A DNA stretch of 64,000 nt from Lachnospiraceae bacterium UBA5899 (GCA_002432425.1 DJEL01000046.1:27234-91233); one strand, 5' to 3'; counted from the stretch's first letter, positions 26,624 to 35,642 are shown. Numbers and translations: made by a program. The notes: generated by a model from the letters alone, not told the origin.

Positions 26624-27505
26624 TCACCTGTTATGGACATCCACCTGTGGATACGGGCATTCCACGCCCAGTTTGCGGAAGCCGAGCAGCAAATCATGGT
26701 TTAAGATACGGTTTGCGGCAAATACGTTTTTCTCGGTAACCGGCGCCACAAAGCGCAGCAGCACATCGGACTCCTCCAGTGCCTGCACGCCCTGATAAAC
26801 CGGCATGTCCTTAAATACATCCGCATGTTTTTCGTAAATTTCCTTTAAGAGTCCCGGCAGCTTTTCCTCAAATTTCTCCAAATCCGTTTCATACGGAACG
26901 GCAATGTCACACACAGACTTGGAAAAGTTGTCCGAACGGTTCAGGATGTTTTTCATCTCGGAATTGTTGATGATTTTCACATTGTCGCCGTTGTCCGTAA
27001 TGCAGGTGGTGCGGATGCCGATGCTGGTTACCACGCCGCGGAAGCCGTTGATTTCCACAATGTCACCCACGTTGTACTGGTTTTCCAAAAGCATAAAGGT
27101 ACCGGTCACAATATCCGCAATAAGGCTTTCGGCGCTGAAGCCCACAATCAGGGCCAGAATACCGATGCTGGCAATAATGGTGGTAATGTTGACGCCGAGA
27201 ATGGTAAGCCCGAAACAGATTACCGCAATAAATGCCGCATACTTAATCAGGCTGCAGATTAAAGAAAGAACAGAGCCTGTTCTGTGTTTTTTCGGTTTGA
27301 CAAGCTGCAGCACAAACAGCAGCAGATTTTCTAAAAGTAAAATGCTTACTGCCATGATAAGCAGCTTCACAAAGGTGGTGCCAAAGGTAAATACCTTTTT
27401 TAACTCCTGCGCATCAATCAGCTTTACCCCGAAGCCGATGCCGAGCATCGCTAAAAGCAGCACTGCATACACAATTACTTTTACCAGGTTCTTTTTCTCT
27501 TTCAT
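26624..27505 (-). CDS. mscS: Small-conductance mechanosensitive channel, MscS family
   Basis: A 293-residue channel: membrane helices at about 8-28, 40-65 and the pore-lining TM3 near 90-130 (GILALIVGFSAESLIADIVTGTF in part: GFSAESLIADIVTG), then the MscS beta domain (NQYNVGDIVEINGFRGVVTSIG) and alpha/beta domain ending in VDVHNR. It opens under membrane tension to release solutes on osmotic downshock. First gene of the envelope cluster; AAAGGGG precedes the ATG. Confidence 0.92.
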   Translation of the reverse strand: MKEKKNLVKVIVYAVLLLAMLGIGFGVKLIDAQELKKVFTFGTTFVKLLIMAVSILLLENLLLFVLQLVKPKKHRTGSVLSLICSLIKYAAFIAVICFGLTILGVNITTIIASIGILALIVGFSAESLIADIVTGTFMLLENQYNVGDIVEINGFRGVVTSIGIRTTCITDNGDNVKIINNSEMKNILNRSDNFSKSVCDIAVPYETDLEKFEEKLPGLLKEIYEKHADVFKDMPVYQGVQALEESDVLLRFVAPVTEKNVFAANRILNHDLLLGFRKLGVECPYPQVDVHNR

Positions 27506-27564
27506 ACATTTTCCCCTTTCCTGTTTCTGCCAACATTTTATCTTAGATTTTTTTGTTTGTCCAT

Positions 27565-27612
27565 ATAAGAAATGCCAAAAAGCGGCCCTCGCAAAAGGAG
27601 CTTTTTGGCATT
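27565..27612 (-). terminator. Terminator after the GH26 gene
   Basis: Perfect 13-base arms AATGCCAAAAAGC (27571-27583) and GCTTTTTGGCATT (27600-27612), ten bases past the GH26 stop; the minus-strand exit is TTTCTTAT. It isolates mscS from the mannanase gene. Confidence 0.7.
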
Positions 27613-27622
27613 TTGCATTGTT

Positions 27623-28675
27623 TTATTTTTCCGCTGCCGGGCTCTCTTTCGTCTTGTATAAATCAGGAAGTTCGTCCAGGGTAATCACGTAATCGTCGTT
27701 GTAAATTTCGTTCAAGGTATCGGTGTCATTGTGGTCGGTAATGTACTCCGTGTGCCAGGTCATGAACCACACCCATTTCGCATTTGCCGCAGTAAGCTGT
27801 TCCACGGTGGGAATGCGTCCGCATTCGTGGAAACAGATGGGTCTTTCTTCTCCCACCACCGCCTTTACGTTATCATACAGATTGGCATTGGCACCGTCAT
27901 TGTAGGAGTCCGCACCGGCAATGTCCACATAGGCATCTCCGGGATACCAGTCGGCGTAGCCCTTGCCGTTGCCGGAATAGCCCAGTACCCAGATTAAATT
28001 GTCCAGTCCCCAGTAATTGGTGTAGCGGTCGTACATCATGACCCAGAGCTTCTTGAAGTTTTCCGAGCCGCCCTTGCCCCACCAGAACCAGGCGCCGTCA
28101 AACTCGTGGAACGGACGCCAGAGCACGGGAATATTTTCTTCCTTAAGCTCCTGCAGGGCTTCGGCTGCCTTGTCCATTCCTTTGATAAGGGTTTCGTATT
28201 CCGGAGTGCCTTCGGTAAGTGCTTTGTCCCAGTCGGTAATCGTGGTGTTCATGCACTCGCTCCAGCTTCCCGAGAAATCGGAACCGCAATGCCAGCAGAT
28301 GGTCACGATACCGCCTCTGTCATACCATTCCTTTGCCCTTCTGTTCACGCCGTCGAAGTCATCGTTCATGTAGTCCAGACCGCGGATGGCGGGATATTTT
28401 CCGGTATTGTCGTAAATGTAGTCGAATTCGTACTGTTCGCTGCCCATCCAGGTTGACTCCTGCTGCCCGGATAAAATGGCGTTTCCGTAAGTGTCGCAGA
28501 TGTAGGTAAACAAAGTCTGCGCCGCCTCGCTGGCATTCGGGTTTGACAAAATAAGTTCCGTCGCCGCACCGCTCTCTGCGGCATTGGTTCCGTTTTCGCC
28601 GCCCGGTGCCGCGCAGGCTGCCGTGCCCACGGCAAGAGTCAGGGCGCATAATAAAGCAAGTAATCTTTTTTTCAT
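27623..28675 (-). CDS. GH26 beta-mannanase lipoprotein
   Basis: A 350-residue secreted lipoprotein (signal peptide, lipobox TAAC, Cys 21) with one GH26 domain. The acid/base Glu is in WRPFHEFDGAWFWW (about residue 180) and the nucleophile Glu in FHECGRIP (about 277); WFMTWHTEY near the C-terminus is also family-typical. It should cut beta-1,4-mannans or related glycans at the cell surface. Start at 28675 has AAGGA nine bases upstream. No transporter is attached, so it may feed uptake systems elsewhere. Confidence 0.9.
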   Translation of the reverse strand: MKKRLLALLCALTLAVGTAACAAPGGENGTNAAESGAATELILSNPNASEAAQTLFTYICDTYGNAILSGQQESTWMGSEQYEFDYIYDNTGKYPAIRGLDYMNDDFDGVNRRAKEWYDRGGIVTICWHCGSDFSGSWSECMNTTITDWDKALTEGTPEYETLIKGMDKAAEALQELKEENIPVLWRPFHEFDGAWFWWGKGGSENFKKLWVMMYDRYTNYWGLDNLIWVLGYSGNGKGYADWYPGDAYVDIAGADSYNDGANANLYDNVKAVVGEERPICFHECGRIPTVEQLTAANAKWVWFMTWHTEYITDHNDTDTLNEIYNDDYVITLDELPDLYKTKESPAAEK

Positions 28676-28763
28676 AATCCGTATTCCTTTCCGGTGTCTT
28701 TCATTTGAAGTCACAGATTACTTACAGTATATACCGGACAGGCATCAAAAAGCAAAACTCTTT

Positions 28764-29248
28764 TTATTCCCGCACATATTTTTCTATGGCGTCCGCTCCT
28801 GCAATTCCGCCAGTTCTTCCGACTCCGCTTTTCCGAAGGCAATAAAGACGGGCTTTTCACCTTTTGCCAGAAATTCCCGCAGGGAGTCCGACATCTCGTA
28901 CTGTGCCGCATGGCGGGCAAATGCCCCGCAGGTGCCGTACATGATTAAATCGGAATCTTTGACCGCTTCCATGGTCTGCTCCATGAAGGCAGGACTTTCT
29001 TTTTTCAGCTTCATAAGCCCCTTCATAAAATCCGCCGAGGTCTTGTAATCCGTCACCATGTACTGCATCACATGGTCGGCATCGCCGTCCAGATGCAGAT
29101 AGGTCACACCCTTTCCTTCTATCAGGGGGCGGAACTTTTCATGAGTTAAAATCCGGAATTCATGCCCTCTCTTTTTCATTTCCATTCCCAGTTCCACCAG
29201 AGGGTTTACATCCCCTCTGGTGCCGACTGCTACTGCCGTAACACGCAT
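28764..29248 (-). pseudogene. Decayed GT1-type glycosyltransferase
   Basis: The start matches UDP-glycosyltransferases (MRVTAVAVGTRGDVNPLVELG, in pieces VGTRGDVNPLVELG and GHEFRILTHEKF), but after about residue 130 the frame jumps from the N-terminal domain (MYGTCGAFARHAAQY) into sequence typical of the start of the C-terminal domain (FLAKGEKPVFIAFGK). The frame stops after ERTP at 28784, while the next frame continues DAIEKYVRE and stops at 28764. So it has an internal deletion, a frameshift and no nucleotide-sugar site. A good ribosome-binding site (AAAGGAG) survives. It trails the ABC exporter genes by 18 bases. Confidence 0.7.
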
Positions 29249-29266
29249 ACTGCTGTCTCCTTTCTC

Positions 29267-31003
29267 TTACGCGATTGTCCAGTTCTGGCTTTCCATCTGC
29301 AATGCAGCCATATGGGAATAAATGCCGTTTGCTGCGGAAAGTTCTTCTGCCGTACCCTCTTCTGCCACAACACCGTCCTTCAGTACCACAATCTTGTCGG
29401 CACCGGCAATGGTGCGCATACGGTGGGCAATTACCATAACGGTCTTATCCTTAATCAGACGGGAAAGCGCCGTCTGGATGGCACTTTCGTTTTCCACATC
29501 CAGGGAAGCGGTGGCTTCGTCCAGAAGAATAACGGGTGCATCCTTAAGGAAGGCTCTGGCAATGGAGATGCGCTGTCTTTCTCCGCCGGAAAGCTCACAT
29601 CCGTTTTCTCCAATCATGGAGTGGTATCCTTTGGGAAGTTTTAAGGCAAATTCATCGCAGTTAGCCATTTTTGCCGCTGCCAGGACTTCTTCGTCCGTAG
29701 CGCCCCTGCGTCCCAGACGGATGTTTTCCAGAATACTGTTGTTAAACAGGGTAACATCCTGGAACACGATGGAATATAAAGACATCAGGGTTTCCGGCTC
29801 CACCTTGGAAACATCCATGCCGCCTACGGTTATCTTGCCGCGGCTGCAGTCATAGAAGCGGGCTGCCAGACGGGAAATCGTGGTTTTACCGCCGCCGGAG
29901 GGTCCTACCAGTGCCGTTACCTGACCCTGTTTTGCCGTAAAGGAAACATCCTTTAAGACCACCTCTCCGTCCTGATAGGAAAATCCCACATGGTCGAAGC
30001 AGATGCCGCAGCCCTGGTTGCTCAAGGTGTTTGCACCGGTCTGTACGGGGTGATCTAAAATTTCATTCATCCGGTTTACATTGGTACGGGTGCTGATAAT
30101 GGCTGCCAGATTTTGCAGTACCGACTGCATGGGGTCATACAGTCTGGAAACCACCAGTAAAAACATAAAGAAGGTCAGTACATCCAGCGAACCCTGTATC
30201 AGAAGGGAAGCGCCCACCACTGCTGTGGTTCCGATACCTAATTTTAAGATTAGCTGTGCGCAGGTCATGTAGACGGCGGTTAAAAGCTCGCAGTTTGTAA
30301 CTTCCTTTTCCACATTGTCCACCTTTTTGTCCAGCCCCTTCATGTAAGCGGCTTCCGCATTGTTGGACTTTAAATCCTGCATGGTTTCGATGCATTCCTG
30401 AATGCCGTCCGCGCATGCCATTTTGGCATTCATGGCTTTCTGCTGCATACGGTCCGCCAGTTTGGTGGATGAAAACACAATGCCGAAGGAAACGGGCAGC
30501 ACCCAGAGGGAAGCCAGTGCCATTCTCCAGTCAAAGAAGAACAGGCTGACAGCGATTAACACGGTGGAAAGAATGGCTCCCGCAAACGGCGGTATAAAAT
30601 GGGAAAATGCCGTTTCGAGGAAGGTACAGTCCGCCATGATGGTGCTGGTAAGGTCTGCCAGGTCTTTCTTTCCGAAGTAGGCAAGGGGAAGCTTCCGAAG
30701 CTTTTCCGCCAGCGTCAGTCGGCGGGTTCCGGTTTCCACATACGTGGCAAGGAAGGTGGCATTGTACTGCCAATAGGTAATGCCGAACATCAGTGCCAGG
30801 GCAAGCAGACTGCCCACTATGTAAAAGACGGCTCTTTCGTGTGTAATTTCTCCCTTTAACAAATCGCCTACGAAAAAGTAAAGCAGGGAAACGGGCACCA
30901 TAAAGGAAATATTCTGTACGGCGCAGGCAATGACACCCTTTACCAAATCTTTCGCGCCTCTTTCCGATAACGCAAATCTATGCTGTAATTTTTCTATCAT
31001 CAC
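29267..31003 (-). CDS. ABC exporter half-transporter, second subunit
   Basis: A 578-residue fused permease-ATPase: six helices in the first 320 residues, then an ATPase domain with Walker A VGPSGGGKTTISR, signature LSGGERQRISIARA and Walker B VILLDEATASLD followed by the switch His in IAHRMRT. All catalytic residues look intact. Its ATG overlaps the stop of the first subunit by four bases, so the pair should form a heterodimer. Substrate unknown; a TetR gene upstream suggests induction by a toxic or signalling compound. Confidence 0.92.
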   Translation of the reverse strand: MMIEKLQHRFALSERGAKDLVKGVIACAVQNISFMVPVSLLYFFVGDLLKGEITHERAVFYIVGSLLALALMFGITYWQYNATFLATYVETGTRRLTLAEKLRKLPLAYFGKKDLADLTSTIMADCTFLETAFSHFIPPFAGAILSTVLIAVSLFFFDWRMALASLWVLPVSFGIVFSSTKLADRMQQKAMNAKMACADGIQECIETMQDLKSNNAEAAYMKGLDKKVDNVEKEVTNCELLTAVYMTCAQLILKLGIGTTAVVGASLLIQGSLDVLTFFMFLLVVSRLYDPMQSVLQNLAAIISTRTNVNRMNEILDHPVQTGANTLSNQGCGICFDHVGFSYQDGEVVLKDVSFTAKQGQVTALVGPSGGGKTTISRLAARFYDCSRGKITVGGMDVSKVEPETLMSLYSIVFQDVTLFNNSILENIRLGRRGATDEEVLAAAKMANCDEFALKLPKGYHSMIGENGCELSGGERQRISIARAFLKDAPVILLDEATASLDVENESAIQTALSRLIKDKTVMVIAHRMRTIAGADKIVVLKDGVVAEEGTAEELSAANGIYSHMAALQMESQNWTIA

Positions 31004-32775
31004 GCACTCTCCTTTCCCACTTTCCAGTTTACGGAGGAAATGTAATTCTTCATCATTTCGGCATAAATGCTGCCTTTGTTCTTCAGTTCACTGTCCGTAC
31101 CGTATTCGGCAATGCTGCCGTCCTTTAAGACATAGAGGCAGTCGGCGGAGGTTACGGTGGACAGACGGTGTGCAATCATGATAACCGTCTTATCCTTTGC
31201 CAGCTCCTGAAAGGCTGCCTGTACCCTGACTTCGTTATCCGGGTCGGCAAATGCTGTCGCCTCGTCTAAAATGATAATGGGTGCGTTCTTTAAGATGGCT
31301 CTGGCAATGGCAATCCGCTGGCCTTCGCCGCCGGACAGATAAACGCCGTTTGTACCGATGACCGTATGTACGCCGTCCGGCATTTTTTCCACAATGTCCA
31401 TGCACTGTGCCTGCCGCAAGGCTGTCATGACTTCCTCTTCCGTAGCATCCGGCTTTCCTAATTTGACATTGTCTAAAATGGTTCCTTTTATCAGACGGCT
31501 GTTCTGGAATACAAAGGAAACGGTTTCCATCAGTTTTTCCTTACTGATGTCCTTTACATTGACGCCGCCGATTAACACCTCGCCTTCCTTCACGTCGAAG
31601 AAACGGCTGATGACATTGGCAAGTGTGGTTTTACCGCCGCCGGAGGGTCCCACAAAGGCTACGGTCTGACCGCCCTTGATGGAAAGGGAAATATCCTTAA
31701 GCGCCTGTGTCTTCTCGTCATAGCTGTAGGATACATGACGAAGCTCCACGGAATTGTCCGCAGGATTTTTCGCATTCTGTGTTTCTTTCAGAGGCTCTAA
31801 GCTTAAGACATTGTCCATACGCTTCATGGCATCCTCTAAAAGCATGTTGTTTTCACTCTGGAACATGATTTTCGTCATGGTTACCGTAAGGATGGGTGTC
31901 AGGATAATGTAGAACAGAATATTCAGAACCAGCGTTGTGCTGATGCCGCCCTTCGTAAACCAGATGCCTGCTGCCAGAATAAACGCGAATATACCGTTAA
32001 TCAGAATGGTGAGCAGACACATGGGAATACGCATGCTCCTGGTATAGGAAATTGCCCATTCACTGTAACGGTCGATGGATTTTTTGAACTTTTCAAAGGA
32101 ATAGACGGTCTGTCCGAAGGTCTTTACCACCGGCACGCCGCGCACATATTCCACGGCTTCGTTGGACATGTCTTCCAGTGCATTCTGGTATTCCTGCATC
32201 TTTACCTTTAAGGTCGGACCGGTCATGAACACCATCATTACCACAAAGGAAAGTACAATGGGTATCAGGCAGATAAGTCCGAAACGCCAGTCAAACGCAA
32301 ACAGAAGAACCACCAGTCCCAGCGGAGTCACGTAAGCGCCCACCATATCCGGAAGCTGATGTGCCAGAAAGGTTTCCGTTGCACCGGAACATTCCTGAAT
32401 GGTCTTTCTGACCTTGCCGCTGCCTTCCTTTTCCAATGTGCCGAGGGGCAGGGTGATGACATGATGCAGCATGGCTTTCCGCAGATTTGCCTGCACACGG
32501 AACGCCGCTAAATGGGAGCACATCAGGGCGCCGATGTAAATAACAAGGGACAGCGCCGCAAACAGCACCGCCATCCAGCCGTTATGGATAAGCCCGGCTG
32601 CCTTGGAAAAGTCCGGCATAACGGTGAGCACCTCTTTGATGATGCGCCATAAAAAAAAGAAGGGAACCAAAGCGAAAGCTGCGCTGACTCCCGATAAAAT
32701 CCATGAGGCATATGTGAGGAAACGGAAATTTCCCGCATAGCCCATGAGCTTTGACAGGTTAGATTGTTTTTTCAT
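31000..32775 (-). CDS. ABC exporter half-transporter, first subunit
   Basis: A 591-residue fused permease-ATPase. Walker A VGPSGGGKTTLAN, signature LSGGEGQRIAIARA, Walker B IIILDEATAFADPDNE. The usual Ser-Leu-Asp after DEAT(A/S) is replaced by Phe-Ala-Asp-Pro, a variant seen in paired exporters of the IrtAB/YbtPQ-like group. AAGGAGG precedes the ATG. Tandem TTAG-N6-CTAA motifs lie between ribosome-binding site and TetR terminator. Confidence 0.92.
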   Translation of the reverse strand: MKKQSNLSKLMGYAGNFRFLTYASWILSGVSAAFALVPFFFLWRIIKEVLTVMPDFSKAAGLIHNGWMAVLFAALSLVIYIGALMCSHLAAFRVQANLRKAMLHHVITLPLGTLEKEGSGKVRKTIQECSGATETFLAHQLPDMVGAYVTPLGLVVLLFAFDWRFGLICLIPIVLSFVVMMVFMTGPTLKVKMQEYQNALEDMSNEAVEYVRGVPVVKTFGQTVYSFEKFKKSIDRYSEWAISYTRSMRIPMCLLTILINGIFAFILAAGIWFTKGGISTTLVLNILFYIILTPILTVTMTKIMFQSENNMLLEDAMKRMDNVLSLEPLKETQNAKNPADNSVELRHVSYSYDEKTQALKDISLSIKGGQTVAFVGPSGGGKTTLANVISRFFDVKEGEVLIGGVNVKDISKEKLMETVSFVFQNSRLIKGTILDNVKLGKPDATEEEVMTALRQAQCMDIVEKMPDGVHTVIGTNGVYLSGGEGQRIAIARAILKNAPIIILDEATAFADPDNEVRVQAAFQELAKDKTVIMIAHRLSTVTSADCLYVLKDGSIAEYGTDSELKNKGSIYAEMMKNYISSVNWKVGKESA

Positions 32776-32794
32776 AAGAAACCTCCTTTTTCAA

Positions 32795-32822
32795 TTAGTT
32801 CCTGCTAATTAGTTTATGCTAA
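32795..32822 (-). promoter_or_regulatory. Tandem 14-bp motif before the ABC exporter genes
   Basis: TTAGTTCCTGCTAA directly followed by TTAGTTTATGCTAA, two copies of TTAG-N6-CTAA. On the minus strand a weak promoter (TTGCTT, 18 bases, TAAACT) has its -10 within this element, which places the motif to act as an operator. Confidence 0.5.
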
Positions 32823-32826
32823 CCGC

Positions 32827-32859
32827 AAAATAAAAAGCAATGGGACATCACTGTCCCAT
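32827..32859 (-). terminator. Terminator overlapping the TetR stop codon
   Basis: ATGGGAC and GTCCCAT arms with a 6-base loop; the minus-strand exit is TGCTTTTTATTTT. The TGA of the TetR gene is in the loop. It separates TetR from the ABC genes. Confidence 0.75.
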
Positions 32860-33534
32860 GATTTTCGCCCAGCCCGCTTCAAAAAACAGATGGAGTTCTT
32901 TTAGATAACTCTCCGCTTCTTTGGGCGGCATATTGTGAATAATCATTTCAAAAAAGCCGTTGAACATCGCCGTCACAATAATGTGCTTTAAGTGCGGAGA
33001 AATTTCCGGTGCCGGTCTGCCCAGTTTTGCCAGTGTTTCCAGATAATCGTCCGTGGATTTGATTTCCGCTTCGATAAATTCATCCAGCATACCGGAGAAA
33101 CGGGTGCCCTCCGACTTGCATAAAATCAGATAAAATTCCTTCTGATGCGCCAGCCCATACTGCAGCATTTCCTTCATGCAGTTCTGGGATATTTTTCCCA
33201 TACGCTCCGGTTTTTCCTCATCCGGAAGTTTGTAAAATTCCGCAAGCGCATTCTTAAATTTCTCCGTCAGGTATCGGTAATGGGTGCCCACAATGGCTTC
33301 AAACAGACCCTCCTTATCCCCGAACCGGGTATAAATGGAGCCCGTGGTGGTGCCTGCCTTGGCGGCAATGTCCCGCAGCGAAGCATCCGTATAGCCTTTT
33401 TCCAGAAACTCCGTCATGGCGCAGGATAAAATCTGTTCATATACGCCTTCAATCTGTTTTGCCAGTGCTTCCACCTCCCTTATATAAACCTTGCACACAT
33501 TTTGCCTGCAGCTTTTTTGCCCGTGACGTTTCAT
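32848..33534 (-). CDS. TetR/AcrR-family regulator next to ABC exporter
   Basis: A TetR protein (228 residues from the only upstream ATG). Helix-turn-helix: EFLEKGYTDASLRDIAAKAG then TTGSIYTRFGDKEGLFEAIV. The start is uncertain: the ATG at 33534 has no ribosome-binding site, while AAGGGAGG lies at about 33475-33481, just before GTG (33474) or eight bases before CTG (33465). A start at one of these would give a normal family N-terminus (ALAKQIEGVYEQIL). A strong promoter with a palindrome at the -10 and start point suggests autorepression. Probably controls the exporter. Confidence 0.85.
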   Translation of the reverse strand: MKRHGQKSCRQNVCKVYIREVEALAKQIEGVYEQILSCAMTEFLEKGYTDASLRDIAAKAGTTTGSIYTRFGDKEGLFEAIVGTHYRYLTEKFKNALAEFYKLPDEEKPERMGKISQNCMKEMLQYGLAHQKEFYLILCKSEGTRFSGMLDEFIEAEIKSTDDYLETLAKLGRPAPEISPHLKHIIVTAMFNGFFEMIIHNMPPKEAESYLKELHLFFEAGWAKIMGQ

Positions 33535-33550
33535 TATTCGTAACAGCGTT

Positions 33551-33597
33551 ATTCATAACACCGTTATGAATATATCACCGGAAGATTTATCTGTCAA
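33551..33597 (-). promoter_or_regulatory. TetR promoter with operator
   Basis: Minus strand TTGACA (33592-33597), 17 bases, TATATT (33569-33574). A perfect inverted repeat ATTCATAAC-N3-GTTATGAAT (33551-33571) covers the -10 and the predicted start, an ideal repressor site. Confidence 0.82.
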
Positions 33598-33603
33598 GAG
33601 GTC

Positions 33604-33631
33604 TTGTCTTTGTTTTTCAGAATGTTATAAT
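33604..33631 (+). promoter_or_regulatory. Promoter of the second GH13 gene
   Basis: TTGTCT (33604-33609), 16-base spacer, TATAAT (33626-33631) with an extended TG at 33623-33624. It diverges from the TetR promoter. Confidence 0.72.
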
Positions 33632-33655
33632 AGACATGCACAAACTGCAAAGAGC

Positions 33656-33686
33656 GGCACATTCGGTTTTACCGAAATAATGTGCC
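33656..33686 (+). promoter_or_regulatory. Leader hairpin before the second GH13 gene
   Basis: GGCACATT pairs with AATGTGCC, with an inner CGGT-ACCG stem, ending 17 bases before the start codon. No T-run follows, so it is not a terminator; it may protect the mRNA or affect translation. Confidence 0.4.
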
Positions 33687-33703
33687 CTCGGAAAGGCTAA
33701 ACT

Positions 33704-35014
33704 ATGTGGGCATACGAAAGTGTATTTTATCAGATTTATCCCCTGGGCTTCTGCGGCGCACCCTTTGAAAACGACGGTGTGCTGACGCACAGGATCAAAA
33801 AGGTGGAGGACTGGATTCCCCATATGAAAAAATTAGGCATCAATGCCGTCTATTTTTCTCCGGTTTTTGAGTCCGACACCCATGGCTACAACACCCGGGA
33901 TTACAAGAAAATAGATGTCCGTCTGGGCACCAACGAAGATTTTAAGGAAGTCTGCCATAAGCTCCACGAAAACGGCATCAGGGTTGTTTTAGACGGCGTT
34001 TTCAACCATGTGGGCAGGGGCTTTTACCAGTTCCGGGATGTCTTAAAAAACAGGGAGCATTCTCCTTATTTAAATTGGTTCCACATCAATCTCTCCGGCA
34101 ACGACGCTTACAATGACGGTCTCTGGTACGAAGGCTGGGAGGGCAACTACGACTTAGTCAAGTTGAATTTACAGAACAATGATGTGGTGGAGCACATTTT
34201 AGATGCCGTAAACTACTGGATTGATTATTTTGACATCGACGGTCTGCGTCTGGATGTGGCTTACTGTCTGGATGAAAATTTTGTCAGACGCCTGCGCAGC
34301 TTCACCGACGGCAAAAAGCAGGATTTCTTCCTTCTCGGCGAAATGCTGCATGGCGATTACAACCGCATGATGAACGATTCCATGCTGCATTCCGTTACCA
34401 ATTACGAATGCTACAAGGGTCTGTATTCCAGCTTCAACAGCATGAACCTGTTTGAAATCGTCCACTCCCTGCTCCGTCAGTTCGGACCGGAAAACTGGAC
34501 TCTTTATAAAGGAAAGCATCTTCTCTCCTTCGTGGACAACCACGATGTGACCAGAGTGGCAAGCATTCTGCAGAACGAAAAGCACCTGCCCCTCATTTAT
34601 GCCCTCTGCTTCGGCATGCCCGGTATCCCCTGCGTATACTATGGCAGCGAATGGGGTGAAAAAGCAAATAAGAGCGAGGGGGACCCGGCTCTGCGTAAGT
34701 GTTTTGATGCTCCCGTTTTCAATGAGCTTTCCGAATGGATTTCCAAGCTGGCGGAAGCCAAGAAGAATTCCCGTGCCTTAAATTACGGAGACTTCCGTTC
34801 CGTGATTCTGACAAACAGACAGTGTATTTTTGAAAGAAAAACAGACGGCGAGCGCGTGCTGGTTGCCATCAATGCGGACGCTGCTCCCTATACCGCACAC
34901 TTTGATGCGGGCTGCGGCACTGCAGTGGACCTGATTACCGGAGAGCCCCATGATTTCGGAGGCGGCAGCGAGCTTCCCCCTTACAGCGCTTACTTCTGGA
35001 AAATGGAACGGTAA
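33704..35014 (+). CDS. Cytoplasmic GH13 alpha-amylase/neopullulanase-like enzyme
   Basis: A 436-residue GH13 enzyme without signal peptide. Motifs: YQIYPLGF at the start, conserved region I GVFNHVG, nucleophile Asp in GLRLDVAY (near 185), acid/base Glu in LLGEMLHG (near 215), and transition-state Asp in FVDNHDVTR (near 275). Compact size and these motifs fit maltodextrin-degrading subfamilies of small intracellular amylases. Linkage specificity is undetermined. It has its own promoter and is followed nine bases later by a TetR gene read in the same direction. Confidence 0.87.
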   Translation: MWAYESVFYQIYPLGFCGAPFENDGVLTHRIKKVEDWIPHMKKLGINAVYFSPVFESDTHGYNTRDYKKIDVRLGTNEDFKEVCHKLHENGIRVVLDGVFNHVGRGFYQFRDVLKNREHSPYLNWFHINLSGNDAYNDGLWYEGWEGNYDLVKLNLQNNDVVEHILDAVNYWIDYFDIDGLRLDVAYCLDENFVRRLRSFTDGKKQDFFLLGEMLHGDYNRMMNDSMLHSVTNYECYKGLYSSFNSMNLFEIVHSLLRQFGPENWTLYKGKHLLSFVDNHDVTRVASILQNEKHLPLIYALCFGMPGIPCVYYGSEWGEKANKSEGDPALRKCFDAPVFNELSEWISKLAEAKKNSRALNYGDFRSVILTNRQCIFERKTDGERVLVAINADAAPYTAHFDAGCGTAVDLITGEPHDFGGGSELPPYSAYFWKMER

Positions 35015-35023
35015 GGAGGATTT

Positions 35024-35590
35024 ATGTCCCAGATTACCAAACGTGCCCTGGAGGCATCCCTTAAGAACCTGCTTTTGCAAAAGCCTTTGAACAAAATTAC
35101 CATCAACGATATTACCGAGGACTGCGGCATCAACCGCATGACCTTTTACTACCACTTCAAGGATATTTACGATTTGGTGGAATGGGCATGTCTGGAGGAT
35201 GCCACCAAGGCGCTTGAAGGCAAGAAAACGGCGGAGACCTGGCAGCAGGGATTTTTGCAGATTTTCTATGCGGTCCGCGAAAACAAGCCTTTTATTATGA
35301 ATGTTTACCACTGTGTGAGCAGAGAACAGGTGGAAAAATACCTGACACCGCTGACCGACAATCTTCTTCTGGGTGTGATTGCCGAGTTTTCCGAAGGCAT
35401 GGTCGTCCGGGAAGAAGATAAGGAATTTATCGCCCAGGTCTACTCCTATTCCTTCATCGGCATTATGATTGACTGGATTAAAGACGGCATGAAACAGGAC
35501 CCGGAAACCCTGGTGGAACGGTTTACCCTGGTCATACAGGGCGATATCCGGATGGCGCTGAACCGCTTCCGCAAGGACAAACCTTTATAA
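35024..35590 (+). CDS. TetR-family regulator, DhaS-like subgroup
   Basis: A 188-residue regulator. The helix-turn-helix has the compact form KITINDITEDCGINRMTFYYHF followed by KDIYDLVEW (quoted in parts: ITINDITEDCGINRMTFYYH), typical of the TetR subgroup with a short C-terminal domain. AAGGAGG precedes the ATG, and the gene is only nine bases after the GH13 stop, so they are co-transcribed. A terminator follows. Its target may be this unit or the oleate hydratase gene downstream; neither can be decided here. Confidence 0.85.
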   Translation: MSQITKRALEASLKNLLLQKPLNKITINDITEDCGINRMTFYYHFKDIYDLVEWACLEDATKALEGKKTAETWQQGFLQIFYAVRENKPFIMNVYHCVSREQVEKYLTPLTDNLLLGVIAEFSEGMVVREEDKEFIAQVYSYSFIGIMIDWIKDGMKQDPETLVERFTLVIQGDIRMALNRFRKDKPL

Positions 35591-35642
35591 AATCATGTTT
35601 TTATCAAAACAGGCAGAATGATAAAAATTTTGACAGCTTTTT

